This document shows, piece after piece, positions 1 to 5,104 of a stretch of DNA of 5,104 nucleotides (positions are counted from its first letter, which is position 1; every line of letters starts with the position of its first letter). Position numbers and translations under genes: made by a program. The notes beneath the pieces are model-generated. The model did not search any database and had not been told where the DNA came from. It saw only the letters and a program-made list of their open reading frames with translations. This DNA is from a bacterium (GTDB taxonomy: Bacteria > Verrucomicrobiota > Verrucomicrobiia > Limisphaerales > J093), in NCBI GenBank assembly GCA_021784265.1, contig JAJXTA010000295.1:1-5104 (forward strand). Direction: 5' to 3'.

Positions 1-638
1 AAGTGATAGAGCAAGGGGTCATCCAGGTTGGCGCGGAAGTGGCGGCGCACATAATCGCGGCGGCCTTGCTCGGTCTTCTCGAGGTAGGCCCGGGCTGCCT
101 TGGGCCCCAAGCCATAGTAGTGGCTGACTCGCTCGATCCGCCGCGCCAACGAGCCGACCAGACGGATGTGGAAGACGTGGGGCAGCTTGGCGGTGATAGT
201 GGTCGAGCCCCGGCCCACGAGAATCACGTTCCCCACTTCTGCCAGCTTGAGCATGGTCTCCGTCGCATGGTACACCAACGTCCAGGTCGGCGGGTGCAGG
301 CCCAGCAGCTCTTGCATCGTGTCCTCGATGAGGGAGACCCGATCCTCCGGCATGAACCGGACCAATTTCTGGGGAAGGTGATGGTCCTCGAGGACCTTCT
401 GCACCAGGTTTTGGTCGTACACAGTCCACGGGCGGTTCTCCGTGGGCGCTTGGGCCTCCAGGTACTCGGCCAGTTTTTCCGCCACCGTCAGCGCTCCTGC
501 TCCGGTCTGCCGTTCGATGGTGAGGGCCAGCTTCGGCTCGTGGGGGCGGCGAACGGGCGCGGGGCGGTGCCCCGCTGGGGCGAACCAAGGGGAACGCGGG
601 GCCCGGAGGCGCAGAGTTGGCATGCCATTCGTGTTCAT
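1..638 (-). CDS. Cytidylate kinase-like family protein (3' end outside window)
   Basis: The visible 212 residues read as a P-loop nucleoside-monophosphate-kinase-like protein of the Cytidylate_kin2 type. Seen: a TIERQTGAGALTVAEKLAEYL-like nucleotide-binding start (about residues 40-60), WTVYDQNLVQKVLEDHHLP (71-89), GNVILVGRGST (136-146), HIRLVGSLARRIERV (157-171), and a C-terminal DDPLLYH where relatives continue with a VINT-like strand. True cytidylate kinases phosphorylate CMP/dCMP with ATP in the cytosol; the substrate of this subfamily is not established, so activity is not claimed. The ATG at 638 is preferred: it follows an AGG at 8-base spacing, and an in-frame stop lies at 693-695. ATG at 623 is the alternative. 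Residues 1-35 form an Arg/Pro-rich extension before the domain. The P-loop lacks the classic Lys, as is usual in this family. It lies downstream of the DUF1844 gene on the same strand but 289 bases away, so it may have its own promoter. Confidence 0.83.
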   Translation of the reverse strand, partial: MNTNGMPTLRLRAPRSPWFAPAGHRPAPVRRPHEPKLALTIERQTGAGALTVAEKLAEYLEAQAPTENRPWTVYDQNLVQKVLEDHHLPQKLVRFMPEDRVSLIEDTMQELLGLHPPTWTLVYHATETMLKLAEVGNVILVGRGSTTITAKLPHVFHIRLVGSLARRIERVSHYYGLGPKAARAYLEKTEQGRRDYVRRHFRANLDDPLLYH

Positions 639-813
639 AGATGCGGCCTGACGTTGCGGCGCCGGGGTGGTTGACGACGTGAGTAAGTTGGCCTAGCGCC
701 GACGCCGGTCGTGGGATAGCGAGAGGCGTGCCAGGCGCGCGATCTTGCCGCATCCAATTGATGCCCAAATGATTGCGTTAGCCGCTGACCGTGGTTGTCT
801 CCCAGAGCCCTGT

Positions 814-858
814 TTGTCGGCGATGCGGTTAGCTAACTGAGTTAGCAGTTGCCGACAA
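814..858. repeat. Nested inverted repeat (possible RNA hairpin or operator)
   Basis: The outer arms TTGTCGGC (814-821) and GCCGACAA (851-858) are perfect 8-base complements. Inside, GCTAACT (832-838) and AGTTAGC (840-846) are perfect complements around a single G at 839, and GTTAGCTAAC (828-837) is a perfect 10-base palindrome overlapping the left arm. Several inner pairings are therefore mutually exclusive. No T-tract follows on either strand, so a standard intrinsic terminator is unlikely. An operator, an RNA processing site, or a small mobile or repetitive palindrome are alternatives. Confidence 0.6.
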
Positions 859-865
859 GGCGCGG

Positions 866-895
866 TGGCCGGACTCCTGGCCTCGGCCCCGGCCA
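866..895 (-). terminator. GC-rich hairpin downstream of the DUF1844 gene
   Basis: TGGCCGG (866-872) and CCGGCCA (889-895) are perfect 7-base complements with a 16-base loop, about 30 bases past the DUF1844 stop in the direction of transcription. There is no T-run after it, so it could be a 3'-end stabilising or pausing hairpin rather than a true terminator. In such GC-rich DNA a 7-base stem can also arise by chance. Confidence 0.25.
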
Positions 896-927
896 AGCTG
901 GGGGGCGGACCGAGCCGGGGAAGGTCC

Positions 928-1362
928 TCAGTACTTCTTACTGAACTTCTTGCGCGACTCCTCGGCGGTGGCGGCGCCGGGGCTGTCCGGGGCCGGAGTG
1001 GCCTGAGCTGCGGACGCCGCGGGCGGTGCTGCCGCGGCTGGGGCACCGCCGGCCGCCGCTTGGGTGTTCACCGCTTCGACAAAGGCCATTCGCAACGCCG
1101 TGAGGTTCTGCTGGAGCAACTGCTCCTCGCGGGGGTTGAGGTTGCCCTTGGTCTTGACCGCGAGCATCTCGAGGGTGTCGATGAACATCTGGGCGCCGTC
1201 CAGGTCGATTTCGGTCTTGCCGTCCTCAGGGTGCGGGCTTTGACCCAGGAAGATCAGGGCCATGTTGGCCTGCTGGAGAATGAGGGTGGCGAACAAGGCG
1301 GCGGCCCGGTCTTGCGGGGTGGTGACGGCGCCGGGCGCGGCGGGTGGAGGGGTATCAGTCAT
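928..1362 (-). CDS. DUF1844 domain protein
   Basis: This is a small cytosolic protein of 144 residues and unknown function. Residues about 18-98 match the DUF1844 pattern: RAAALFATLILQQANMALIFLG (19-40) with a following PHPEDG turn, a D-L-D-x-A-Q-x-F-I-D-T-L-E-M-L helix (53-67), KTKGNL (70-75), and a final helix ending in LRMAFVEAV (90-98). The domain is followed by an Ala/Pro linker (about 102-131) and a basic tail SRKKFSKKY. No signal peptide or membrane segment is clear; the hydrophobic first helix is probably buried in an all-helical fold. The ATG at 1362 overlaps the end of the upstream LON-domain gene by 8 bases and has no visible Shine-Dalgarno sequence, which points to translational coupling. 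Family assignment is by recognised motif; biochemical role is not known. Confidence 0.88.
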   Translation of the reverse strand: MTDTPPPAAPGAVTTPQDRAAALFATLILQQANMALIFLGQSPHPEDGKTEIDLDGAQMFIDTLEMLAVKTKGNLNPREEQLLQQNLTALRMAFVEAVNTQAAAGGAPAAAAPPAASAAQATPAPDSPGAATAEESRKKFSKKY

Positions 1363-2044
1363 GGCTAAGGCGGCGGCGGCGGATTTCGGCCAGGAGGAAG
1401 CGGATCAGATGCCCGAGCCGTTCCTCCAGACCCCGCGTCTCGAGGATAACCTGGCGTTCGTGGGCCTGGGGCAACAGGGTGGCCGAGACCAAGTCGGCCA
1501 GTTGCTCGGGGTCCTGCAACTGGGTCAGGTGTTGGATGACATGGCGGAAGGCCTGGACGGCCACCGGCTCGTCGCTGCTGGCCTGAATCTCCCCGGCGAG
1601 TTTTTCGAGGGTCTTGAATGGCAACTCGAACCCCTGCTTGAGGCGTTCGCCGACCAGTTCGAGGACCCGCTCGGTAAGGGCATGGGTCGCGAGGTCCGAC
1701 TTGGTACTGACGGTGGGGATGGGGCGGATGCAGTTGACGCGGTAGGGCCGGTAGCGGACGGTGTCGGCCAACTCGACTCGAGCCAAGCCCTGCAGGATGA
1801 GGTTGGAGGTGCCATCTTTGTTGGTGACGGCGGCGCGGATCAGGCCGAGACCGCCGACCGGGAAGGGGGTGGCACGGGTGCGGCCGGGGCGCTGCATGGC
1901 GACGGCGAACATTCGATGCGTGGTCAAGGTGTCGGCCAGCATCCGGCGATAGCGCGGCTCGAAGATGTACAGCGGCAGCATGGCCTGCGGGAACAAAATG
2001 ACGTTGGGCAACGTCATCACAGGCACTGCCAGCGGCAATTGCAT
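1355..2044 (-). CDS. Stand-alone LON substrate-binding (N-terminal) domain protein
   Basis: This 229-residue protein resembles the N-terminal substrate-binding domain of Lon protease (LON_substr_bdg) without the AAA+ ATPase or Ser/Lys peptidase parts. Seen: the hallmark N-terminus MTLPNVILFPQAMLPLYIFE (10-29) followed by PRYRRML (30-36); the RPGR segment (52-55); a GLGLIRAA strand (65-72); and an NLILQGLARVEL strand (81-92). A helical C-terminal half follows, with LTERVLELVGERLKQGFELP and a charged tail ending RRRRLSHD. Such short LON-domain proteins are widespread in bacteria; a role in protein-quality control or peptide binding is plausible but unproven. The ATG at 2044 is supported by an AGGA seven bases upstream (2052-2055). 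It is the first gene of a probable operon with the overlapping DUF1844 gene, and is divergent from the coiled-coil/moaA pair. Confidence 0.88.
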   Translation of the reverse strand: MQLPLAVPVMTLPNVILFPQAMLPLYIFEPRYRRMLADTLTTHRMFAVAMQRPGRTRATPFPVGGLGLIRAAVTNKDGTSNLILQGLARVELADTVRYRPYRVNCIRPIPTVSTKSDLATHALTERVLELVGERLKQGFELPFKTLEKLAGEIQASSDEPVAVQAFRHVIQHLTQLQDPEQLADLVSATLLPQAHERQVILETRGLEERLGHLIRFLLAEIRRRRLSHD

Positions 2045-2201
2045 GAATAGATCCTAAGCCTTCTCGTCTTTAATGCAAGACCGATGCGGAGGCGCCGCGG
2101 GGAGGGGGTGCGCACCTCTCCGGGGCCTCGCCGTGTTGGGGGCTTGACCTACTGGAGTCGGAGCTTGCCAAATCGCCAATAACAACCGAAACTGCAACGG
2201 C
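2045..2201. promoter_or_regulatory. Divergent intergenic region between the two operons
   Basis: These 157 bases must hold the start signals for the minus-strand LON-domain operon and probably the plus-strand coiled-coil/moaA pair. On the minus strand an AGGA (2052-2055) is a good ribosome binding site for the LON gene. On the plus strand a TTGACC (2144-2149) looks like a sigma-70 -35 box; a weak -10 candidate CCAAAT (2168-2173) lies 18 bases on. A perfect palindrome GGTGCGCACC (2107-2116) sits roughly in the middle and could be an operator or chance in GC-rich DNA. No Shine-Dalgarno sequence is seen before the plus-strand ATG at 2202. Confidence 0.45.
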
Positions 2202-2975
2202 ATGAAGACGAAAGTGGCCATCATCATCCTCTTGATTCTGGCGGTGGGATTGGCCGTCGGCCTCTACCGGGAGCACAAGGCGGGGCAGCTTGCCCAGGCC
2301 GACGCGGAGGCGAACATCTCGCACCTTTCCAACGAGTGGACCCAGACCAGCGCCAAGCTGGCGACCGAGGTCGAGGTTAGCACCACCCTGACCAACGCCT
2401 TGACCGCGAAGACCGAGGAGTTGGAGAAGACCGCCAAGCAACTGACGGAAACCGCCGCGACCTTGACCAAGGCCCAAACCGACGCCCAAGCGGCCGCCAA
2501 GGCGGCCGCCGACGAAATCGCCCGGCGCGATGCCAAGATCGCGGAGTTGGAGGCGCAAAATGCCACGCTCGACAAGCAGGCGACGGACTTGCGAACGGCC
2601 ATCGCCGATCGTGAGGCCCAGATCGCCGAGACCCAGCGCAAGCTGGCCGCGTCCGAAGGCAACCGGGAATTTCTCCTGGCGGAGTTGAAGCGCCTGCAAG
2701 CGGAGAAGGCGGATTTGGAGCGCAAGTTCAACGACCTAGTGGTGCTGCGGGACCAAGTGCACAAGCTGCGCGAAGAGCTGGCCATCTCGCGGCGGCTGGA
2801 TTGGATCAAGCGCGGTCTCTATGGCACGCCCACCAAGGGGGCGACGTTGCTCCAGCGCGGCTTTACGGCCGTGCCCCCGAGCACCAACAGCTACAACCTG
2901 AACGTGGAGATCAAGCGGGACGGCGGCGCGACGGTCACCAGCCCGACCAACGCCCCCGCCTCGACCAACAAGTAA
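2202..2975 (+). CDS. Membrane-anchored coiled-coil protein of unknown function
   Basis: A 257-residue protein. Seen: a short basic start (MKTK), one hydrophobic segment at residues 5-21 (VAIIILLILAVGLAVGL) that acts as a signal anchor or uncleaved signal peptide, then a long Ala/Glu/Lys/Gln/Thr-rich stretch (about 25-195) of heptad-like coiled coil. Next come LDWIKRGLYG (199-208), a probable small beta segment YNLNVEIKRDGG (231-242), and a Thr/Pro/Asn-rich tail. The topology is likely a cytoplasmic N-terminus with the coiled coil in the periplasm. I recognise the layout from verrucomicrobial hypothetical proteins but know no function. It stands 13 bases before moaA on the same strand, so the two are probably co-transcribed. 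A duplicated GCGGCCGCC (both sides of an AAG near 2490-2513) encodes an AAAKAAA-like patch. No ribosome binding site is evident before the ATG. Confidence 0.8.
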   Translation: MKTKVAIIILLILAVGLAVGLYREHKAGQLAQADAEANISHLSNEWTQTSAKLATEVEVSTTLTNALTAKTEELEKTAKQLTETAATLTKAQTDAQAAAKAAADEIARRDAKIAELEAQNATLDKQATDLRTAIADREAQIAETQRKLAASEGNREFLLAELKRLQAEKADLERKFNDLVVLRDQVHKLREELAISRRLDWIKRGLYGTPTKGATLLQRGFTAVPPSTNSYNLNVEIKRDGGATVTSPTNAPASTNK

Positions 2976-2988
2976 GCCGAACCGCCCC

Positions 2989-4035
2989 GTGTTGGTAGAT
3001 GCTCATGGCCGCGTCCTGCGTGACCTGCGGGTCAGTCTGACCGACCGCTGCAACTTCCGTTGTGTCTATTGCCTGCCCGACTCGGAGGCGGCGGCGGCGT
3101 TTTACCGCACCAAGTTCACGGGCGCCCGCCACCCTGCCCCCGGCGCGGCCCCGGCCTGGAAACCCCGCGAGGAGATCCTGACTTTGGAGGAGATCGAGCG
3201 GCTGGTGCGTCTTTTTGTCGCGCTGGGGATCGAGAAGGTCCGGTTGACCGGGGGCGAACCGTTGCTGCGGCAGGGGGTGGAACTGCTGGTTGGCCGCTTG
3301 GCGGCGCTGCCCGGGGTCAAGGACCTGGCCATGACCAGCAACGGCTTCTTCTTCCCGCAGAAAGGCCGAGCCTTGCGGGCCGCCGGTCTCCGACGGATTA
3401 GTTTCAGCCTCGATTCGTTGGACCCGGCGAACTTCAAGCGGATTACCGGCCGGGACGGTTTGCGTTCGGTGCTGGCCAGCCTGGCCTTGGCGCGCGAGCT
3501 GGGGCTGGAGCCGATCAAGGTCAACGTCGTGGTCATTCGTGGGTGGAATGACCACGAGCTGGAGGCGCTCACCGAGTTCGCTCATGCCCAGGGGCTCCAC
3601 CTCCGCTTCATCGAGTTCATGCCCTTGGATGCGGGCCGCGCCTGGCAGCGAGACCTGGTGGTGTCCGGGCAGGAGATGTTGCAACGGCTCCAGGCGCGCT
3701 ACGGACTCCACGCAGTGGCGCCAGCCCATCCCGCCGAAACCGCCCGGCGCTGGGGGTTCCCCGATGGACGGGGTGAGGTGGGCATTATTGCCCCCGTGAC
3801 CGAACCGTTTTGCGGCCACTGCAACCGCTTGCGTTTGACCGCGGACGGCCGCGTCCGCACCTGCTTGTTCAGCCAGCAGGAACACGACCTGATGCCGTTA
3901 TTGCGGGGCGGCGCCACGGACGACGCGCTTCAGGAACGAATTCACGGGATCGTCCGCCTGAAAGAGGACCGGCATCACATCGGCGAACCAGCGTTCGTCC
4001 AGCCGGCGCGCACGATGAGTTGTATTGGCGGCTGA
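2989..4035 (+). CDS. moaA: GTP 3',8-cyclase MoaA (radical SAM, molybdenum cofactor synthesis)
   Basis: MoaA converts GTP to 3',8-cyclo-GTP, the first step of molybdopterin synthesis, in the cytosol; MoaC completes the step. Seen in 348 residues: the radical-SAM cluster ligands C21-x3-C25-x2-C28 in SLTDRCNFRCVYCLP; the SAM-binding TGGEP (87-91); TSNGFF after strand three; SFSLDSLDP; RFIEFMPL; the second 4Fe-4S cluster site C275-x2-C278-x13-C292 in FCGHCNRLRLTADGRVRTC; and the catalytic C-terminal double glycine in MSCIGG (347-348). All expected catalytic features are present, so it should be active. The GTG at 2989 fits the usual family N-terminus (LVDxxGRVxRDLRVSLTD). There is no visible Shine-Dalgarno, and the upstream coiled-coil gene stops 13 bases before, so reinitiation is possible. 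Oddity: about 20 extra residues (around 33-57) lie between the first cluster loop and the REEILTLEEI helix. No other moa/moe gene is in the window. Confidence 0.96.
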   Translation: MLVDAHGRVLRDLRVSLTDRCNFRCVYCLPDSEAAAAFYRTKFTGARHPAPGAAPAWKPREEILTLEEIERLVRLFVALGIEKVRLTGGEPLLRQGVELLVGRLAALPGVKDLAMTSNGFFFPQKGRALRAAGLRRISFSLDSLDPANFKRITGRDGLRSVLASLALARELGLEPIKVNVVVIRGWNDHELEALTEFAHAQGLHLRFIEFMPLDAGRAWQRDLVVSGQEMLQRLQARYGLHAVAPAHPAETARRWGFPDGRGEVGIIAPVTEPFCGHCNRLRLTADGRVRTCLFSQQEHDLMPLLRGGATDDALQERIHGIVRLKEDRHHIGEPAFVQPARTMSCIGG

Positions 4036-4128
4036 AGGGGGCGGGGTCCGGGGACCTCGCGCTTCTCCGGAGGCGGGGCGAGGCGGACGGCGCGGTCGGT
4101 TGTGTGTGTTTGGGAGGTAAGCGCGGGG

Positions 4129-4275
4129 TCAGTTGCCTTGGCGGGTGCAGTGATCCTGCATCCAGAAGACATCCGGGTTCTTGCTCCCGTAGCGGCTGCG
4201 GTTATTGACCAAGTCCAGGTTCTGCTTGGCGAGGGGCAAGGTGGTCCGCGCGTCCAGCCAGCGCTTCGTGAGGGG
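4129..4275 (-). pseudogene. 3' remnant of a protein gene, possibly a prepilin-type protein
   Basis: Read on the minus strand, this frame gives residues such as KRWLDARTTLPLAKQ, NNRSRYGSKN and PDVFWMQDHC before a TGA at 4129-4131. Codon choice is like the neighbouring genes (C/G at third positions) and the composition looks like real protein, unlike the Arg/Ser/Pro-rich shadow frames. There is no usable start: the frame stays open only back to a TAG at 4366-4368, and the residues before KRWLDAR look non-coding. So it appears to be the last 45 or so codons of a gene whose 5' part is missing. The W-x-D-x-R-T...NPDVFWMQ pattern reminds me of the C-terminus of verrucomicrobial type II secretion/prepilin-like (H-X9-DG) proteins; this identity is from memory and tentative. 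Loss through the adjacent insertion sequence or a later deletion is likely. Confidence 0.42.
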
Positions 4276-4277
4276 GA

Positions 4278-4342
4278 CGCCAGCCCGCCTCGGGCGGCCA
4301 CTAGCCCGACTTTCGCAACTGGCGAGCGTTTTTGACTTTTTT
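4278..4342 (+). terminator. Possible transcription terminator with T-rich tail
   Basis: CGCCAG (4278-4283) and CTGGCG (4319-4324) form a perfect 6-base outer stem enclosing an inner hairpin CCGCC-TCG-GGCGG (4285-4297). The structure is followed on the plus strand by TTTTT (4329-4333) and TTTTTT (4337-4342), unusual in such GC-rich DNA. The 243-base distance from the moaA stop makes it a late terminator for that operon; alternatively it blocks read-through into the insertion sequence or belongs to it. The stem is interrupted, so strength is uncertain. Confidence 0.33.
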
Positions 4343-4399
4343 CGGGGTGTCGGGTAGCGAGTTTCCTAGGGATTCGGGGTTTTCTGGTCGAAATTCAGT

Positions 4400-5104
4400 T
4401 TGGTGCAGACCTACCCCCTTCCCGCCCGGTTGGCGGCCGTGATAAGGTGTGAGCCGTCGATATGGCCAAGCCTTTTCTGCAATGCCATCACCGGTTCAAG
4501 AACGGGAAGGACCATTGTTACTGGAGTATCGCCGAAAAGGTGCGCACGCATCGCGGTTGGGTGCAGCGACACCTGCTGTATCTGGGAGAAGTCAACGACA
4601 GCCAAAAACGGGCCTGGACCAAGGTCAGCGATGTTTTTGACACCGCCTCCCAGCAGACCCGGGAGTTGGCTTTGTATCCGGCCGATCGCGCCGTGCCCGA
4701 GCACGCCGCCGAGTGCGGGGTGCAGGTACGGCTCAGTGAGTTCGAGCTGCGGCGGCCGCGCCAGTGGGGCGCCTGTTGGGTGGGGTGCCAACTCTGGGAT
4801 CAACTCCAGTTGGATGAGTTCTGGCGCGAGCGGCTGCCCGATTCCCGGGAGGGAACCTGTTGGCGGAACGTGCTGGAGACCTTGACCATTTATCGCCTGA
4901 TCGATCCGGGCAGCGAATGGCGCTTGCATCGGGAGTGGTTTACCAACAGCGCGATGGCCGATCTGTTGGAGGAGGATTTCAGCCTGGCGCAAAAGGACAA
5001 CCTGTATCGGTGCCTGGATAAGCTGCTGGAACATCGGACGGCTCTTTTCCAACACCTGCGGCAGCGCTGGGAAGATCTCTTTGGGGTCAAGTTCGAGGTG
5101 GTGC
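4400..5104 (+). mobile_element. Insertion sequence, IS1634-like, left part
   Basis: The element is inferred from its transposase gene; neither end is proven. The left terminus must lie between the gene remnant and the ATG at 4462. I place it tentatively near GGTGCAGACCTACCC (from about 4401), a guess from its position about 60 bases before the start codon. The right end and the matching terminal inverted repeat lie outside the window, so the target-site duplication cannot be seen. Confidence 0.5.
4462..5104 (+). CDS. IS1634-family-like transposase (5' part, cut by window end)
   Basis: The visible 214 residues form the N-terminal half of a DDE transposase. Seen: a start MAKPFLQCHHRFKNGKDH; then HRGWVQRHLLYLGEVNDSQ, which is the typical short beta N-terminal module of this group; RPRQWGACWVG; and WRNVLETLTIYRLIDPGSEW followed by RLHREWF and an LYRCLDKLLEH...LRQRWEDLFG segment. 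In relatives the next residues contain the first catalytic Asp (a YDLTSTYFE-like motif), which would lie just past the window end, so catalytic competence cannot be judged. Full family members are roughly 500-600 residues. The ATG at 4462 fits the family start; AAGGTG (4444-4449) is a possible but rather distant ribosome binding site (12 bases). The visible part has no frameshift or stop. Family name is from recalled sequence likeness; another IS4-superfamily group is the alternative. Confidence 0.8.
   Translation, partial: MAKPFLQCHHRFKNGKDHCYWSIAEKVRTHRGWVQRHLLYLGEVNDSQKRAWTKVSDVFDTASQQTRELALYPADRAVPEHAAECGVQVRLSEFELRRPRQWGACWVGCQLWDQLQLDEFWRERLPDSREGTCWRNVLETLTIYRLIDPGSEWRLHREWFTNSAMADLLEEDFSLAQKDNLYRCLDKLLEHRTALFQHLRQRWEDLFGVKFEVV

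Larger units (their letters stand above)
639..927. other. Intergenic gap between DUF1844 and cytidylate-kinase-like genes
   Basis: No convincing gene was found in these 289 bases on either strand; reading frames that cross it are compositional shadows. It holds a GC-rich inverted repeat close to the DUF1844 stop (arms 866-872 and 889-895, TGGCCGG/CCGGCCA), a nested inverted repeat at 814-858, and a less GC-rich patch around 750-850 that could carry the promoter of the cytidylate-kinase-like gene. I could not identify a clear -35/-10 pair. Confidence 0.6.
4036..4461. other. Gene-poor stretch between moaA and the transposase gene
   Basis: No intact gene was found in these 426 bases. It starts with G-rich sequence after the moaA stop, including a GGTC/GACC hairpin without a T-tract. 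It then has a short TG run (around 4100-4109), the coding-like remnant on the minus strand (4129-about 4275), a terminator-like structure with two T-runs (4278-4342), and a less GC-rich stretch leading to the transposase start that should contain the left end of the insertion sequence. Confidence 0.6.

Noticed and set aside
19..768. Long minus-strand open frame of 249 codons
   Set aside because: Arg/Pro/Gly-rich translation with no family pattern; the true gene is in another frame on the same strand, with clear kinase-like motifs, and lacks only a stop because the window ends.
814..858. Integron attC site
   Set aside because: The inner GTTAGC/GCTAAC pair resembles attC cores, but the full consensus ends and length are not met and no integrase or cassette array is nearby.
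1355..2044. Truncated Lon protease
   Set aside because: The protein has a complete start and stop with a ribosome binding site, and stand-alone LON-domain proteins of this size are a known class; there is no trace of an AAA+ domain downstream.
1262..2050. Plus-strand open frame of 262 codons opposite the LON-domain gene
   Set aside because: Gly/Asp/Gln-rich shadow typical of the antisense frame; the opposite strand shows the LON-domain signature and a ribosome binding site.
2045..2080. TTGCAT/TAGGAT as -35/-10 boxes for the LON gene
   Set aside because: The spacing is right, but the TAGGAT overlaps the AGGA ribosome binding site seven bases from the ATG; the same bases cannot easily serve as both.
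2045..2201. Molybdenum cofactor riboswitch upstream of the moaA operon
   Set aside because: The leader is short and I see no recognisable multi-helix aptamer; moaA is also the second gene.
2935..3885. Long open frame of 316 codons opposite moaA
   Set aside because: It lies antisense to a moaA gene with every catalytic motif in place; a low-stop antisense frame is expected in GC-rich coding DNA.
4099..4111. TG dinucleotide repeat as a phase-variable tract
   Set aside because: Only about four units and not inside or close to a promoter or reading frame of a real gene.

Overview
The window is GC-rich and looks like chromosomal DNA of a Verrucomicrobiota member, perhaps the Pedosphaera/Limisphaera side. 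This is inferred from protein style and not proven. The clues are a cytidylate-kinase-like protein of the form common there, a DUF1844 protein with an Ala/Pro linker and a SRKKFSKKY tail, a membrane-anchored coiled-coil orphan with a YNLNVEIKRDGG-type C-terminus, and weak or absent Shine-Dalgarno sequences before most genes.

Layout. The left 2 kb is read on the minus strand: a stand-alone LON-substrate-binding-domain protein (1355-2044), a DUF1844 protein (928-1362) whose start overlaps the LON gene's stop by 8 bases, a 289-base gap with a nested inverted repeat (814-858), and a cytidylate-kinase-like gene that runs off the left edge (start at 638). A 157-base divergent intergenic region (2045-2201) separates this block from two plus-strand genes 13 bases apart: a coiled-coil protein of unknown function (2202-2975) and moaA, GTP 3',8-cyclase of molybdenum cofactor synthesis (2989-4035, GTG start). 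Then comes a 426-base stretch without an intact gene. It holds a coding-like, start-less 3' gene remnant on the minus strand (4129-about 4275) and a T-rich, terminator-like structure. The right end is the 5' part of an IS1634-like transposase gene (from 4462), cut by the window edge.

How the genes fit together. LON-domain and DUF1844 genes are probably co-transcribed and translationally coupled; their joint role is unknown. The coiled-coil gene and moaA are probably co-transcribed, but no other molybdopterin gene is visible, so this is not a classic moa cluster. The remnant beside the insertion sequence suggests a gene broken by transposition or a later deletion. I see no convincing new multi-gene system. 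The points most worth checking are the remnant/IS junction, the overlapping LON-DUF1844 pair, the MoaA insertion and the nested inverted repeat.
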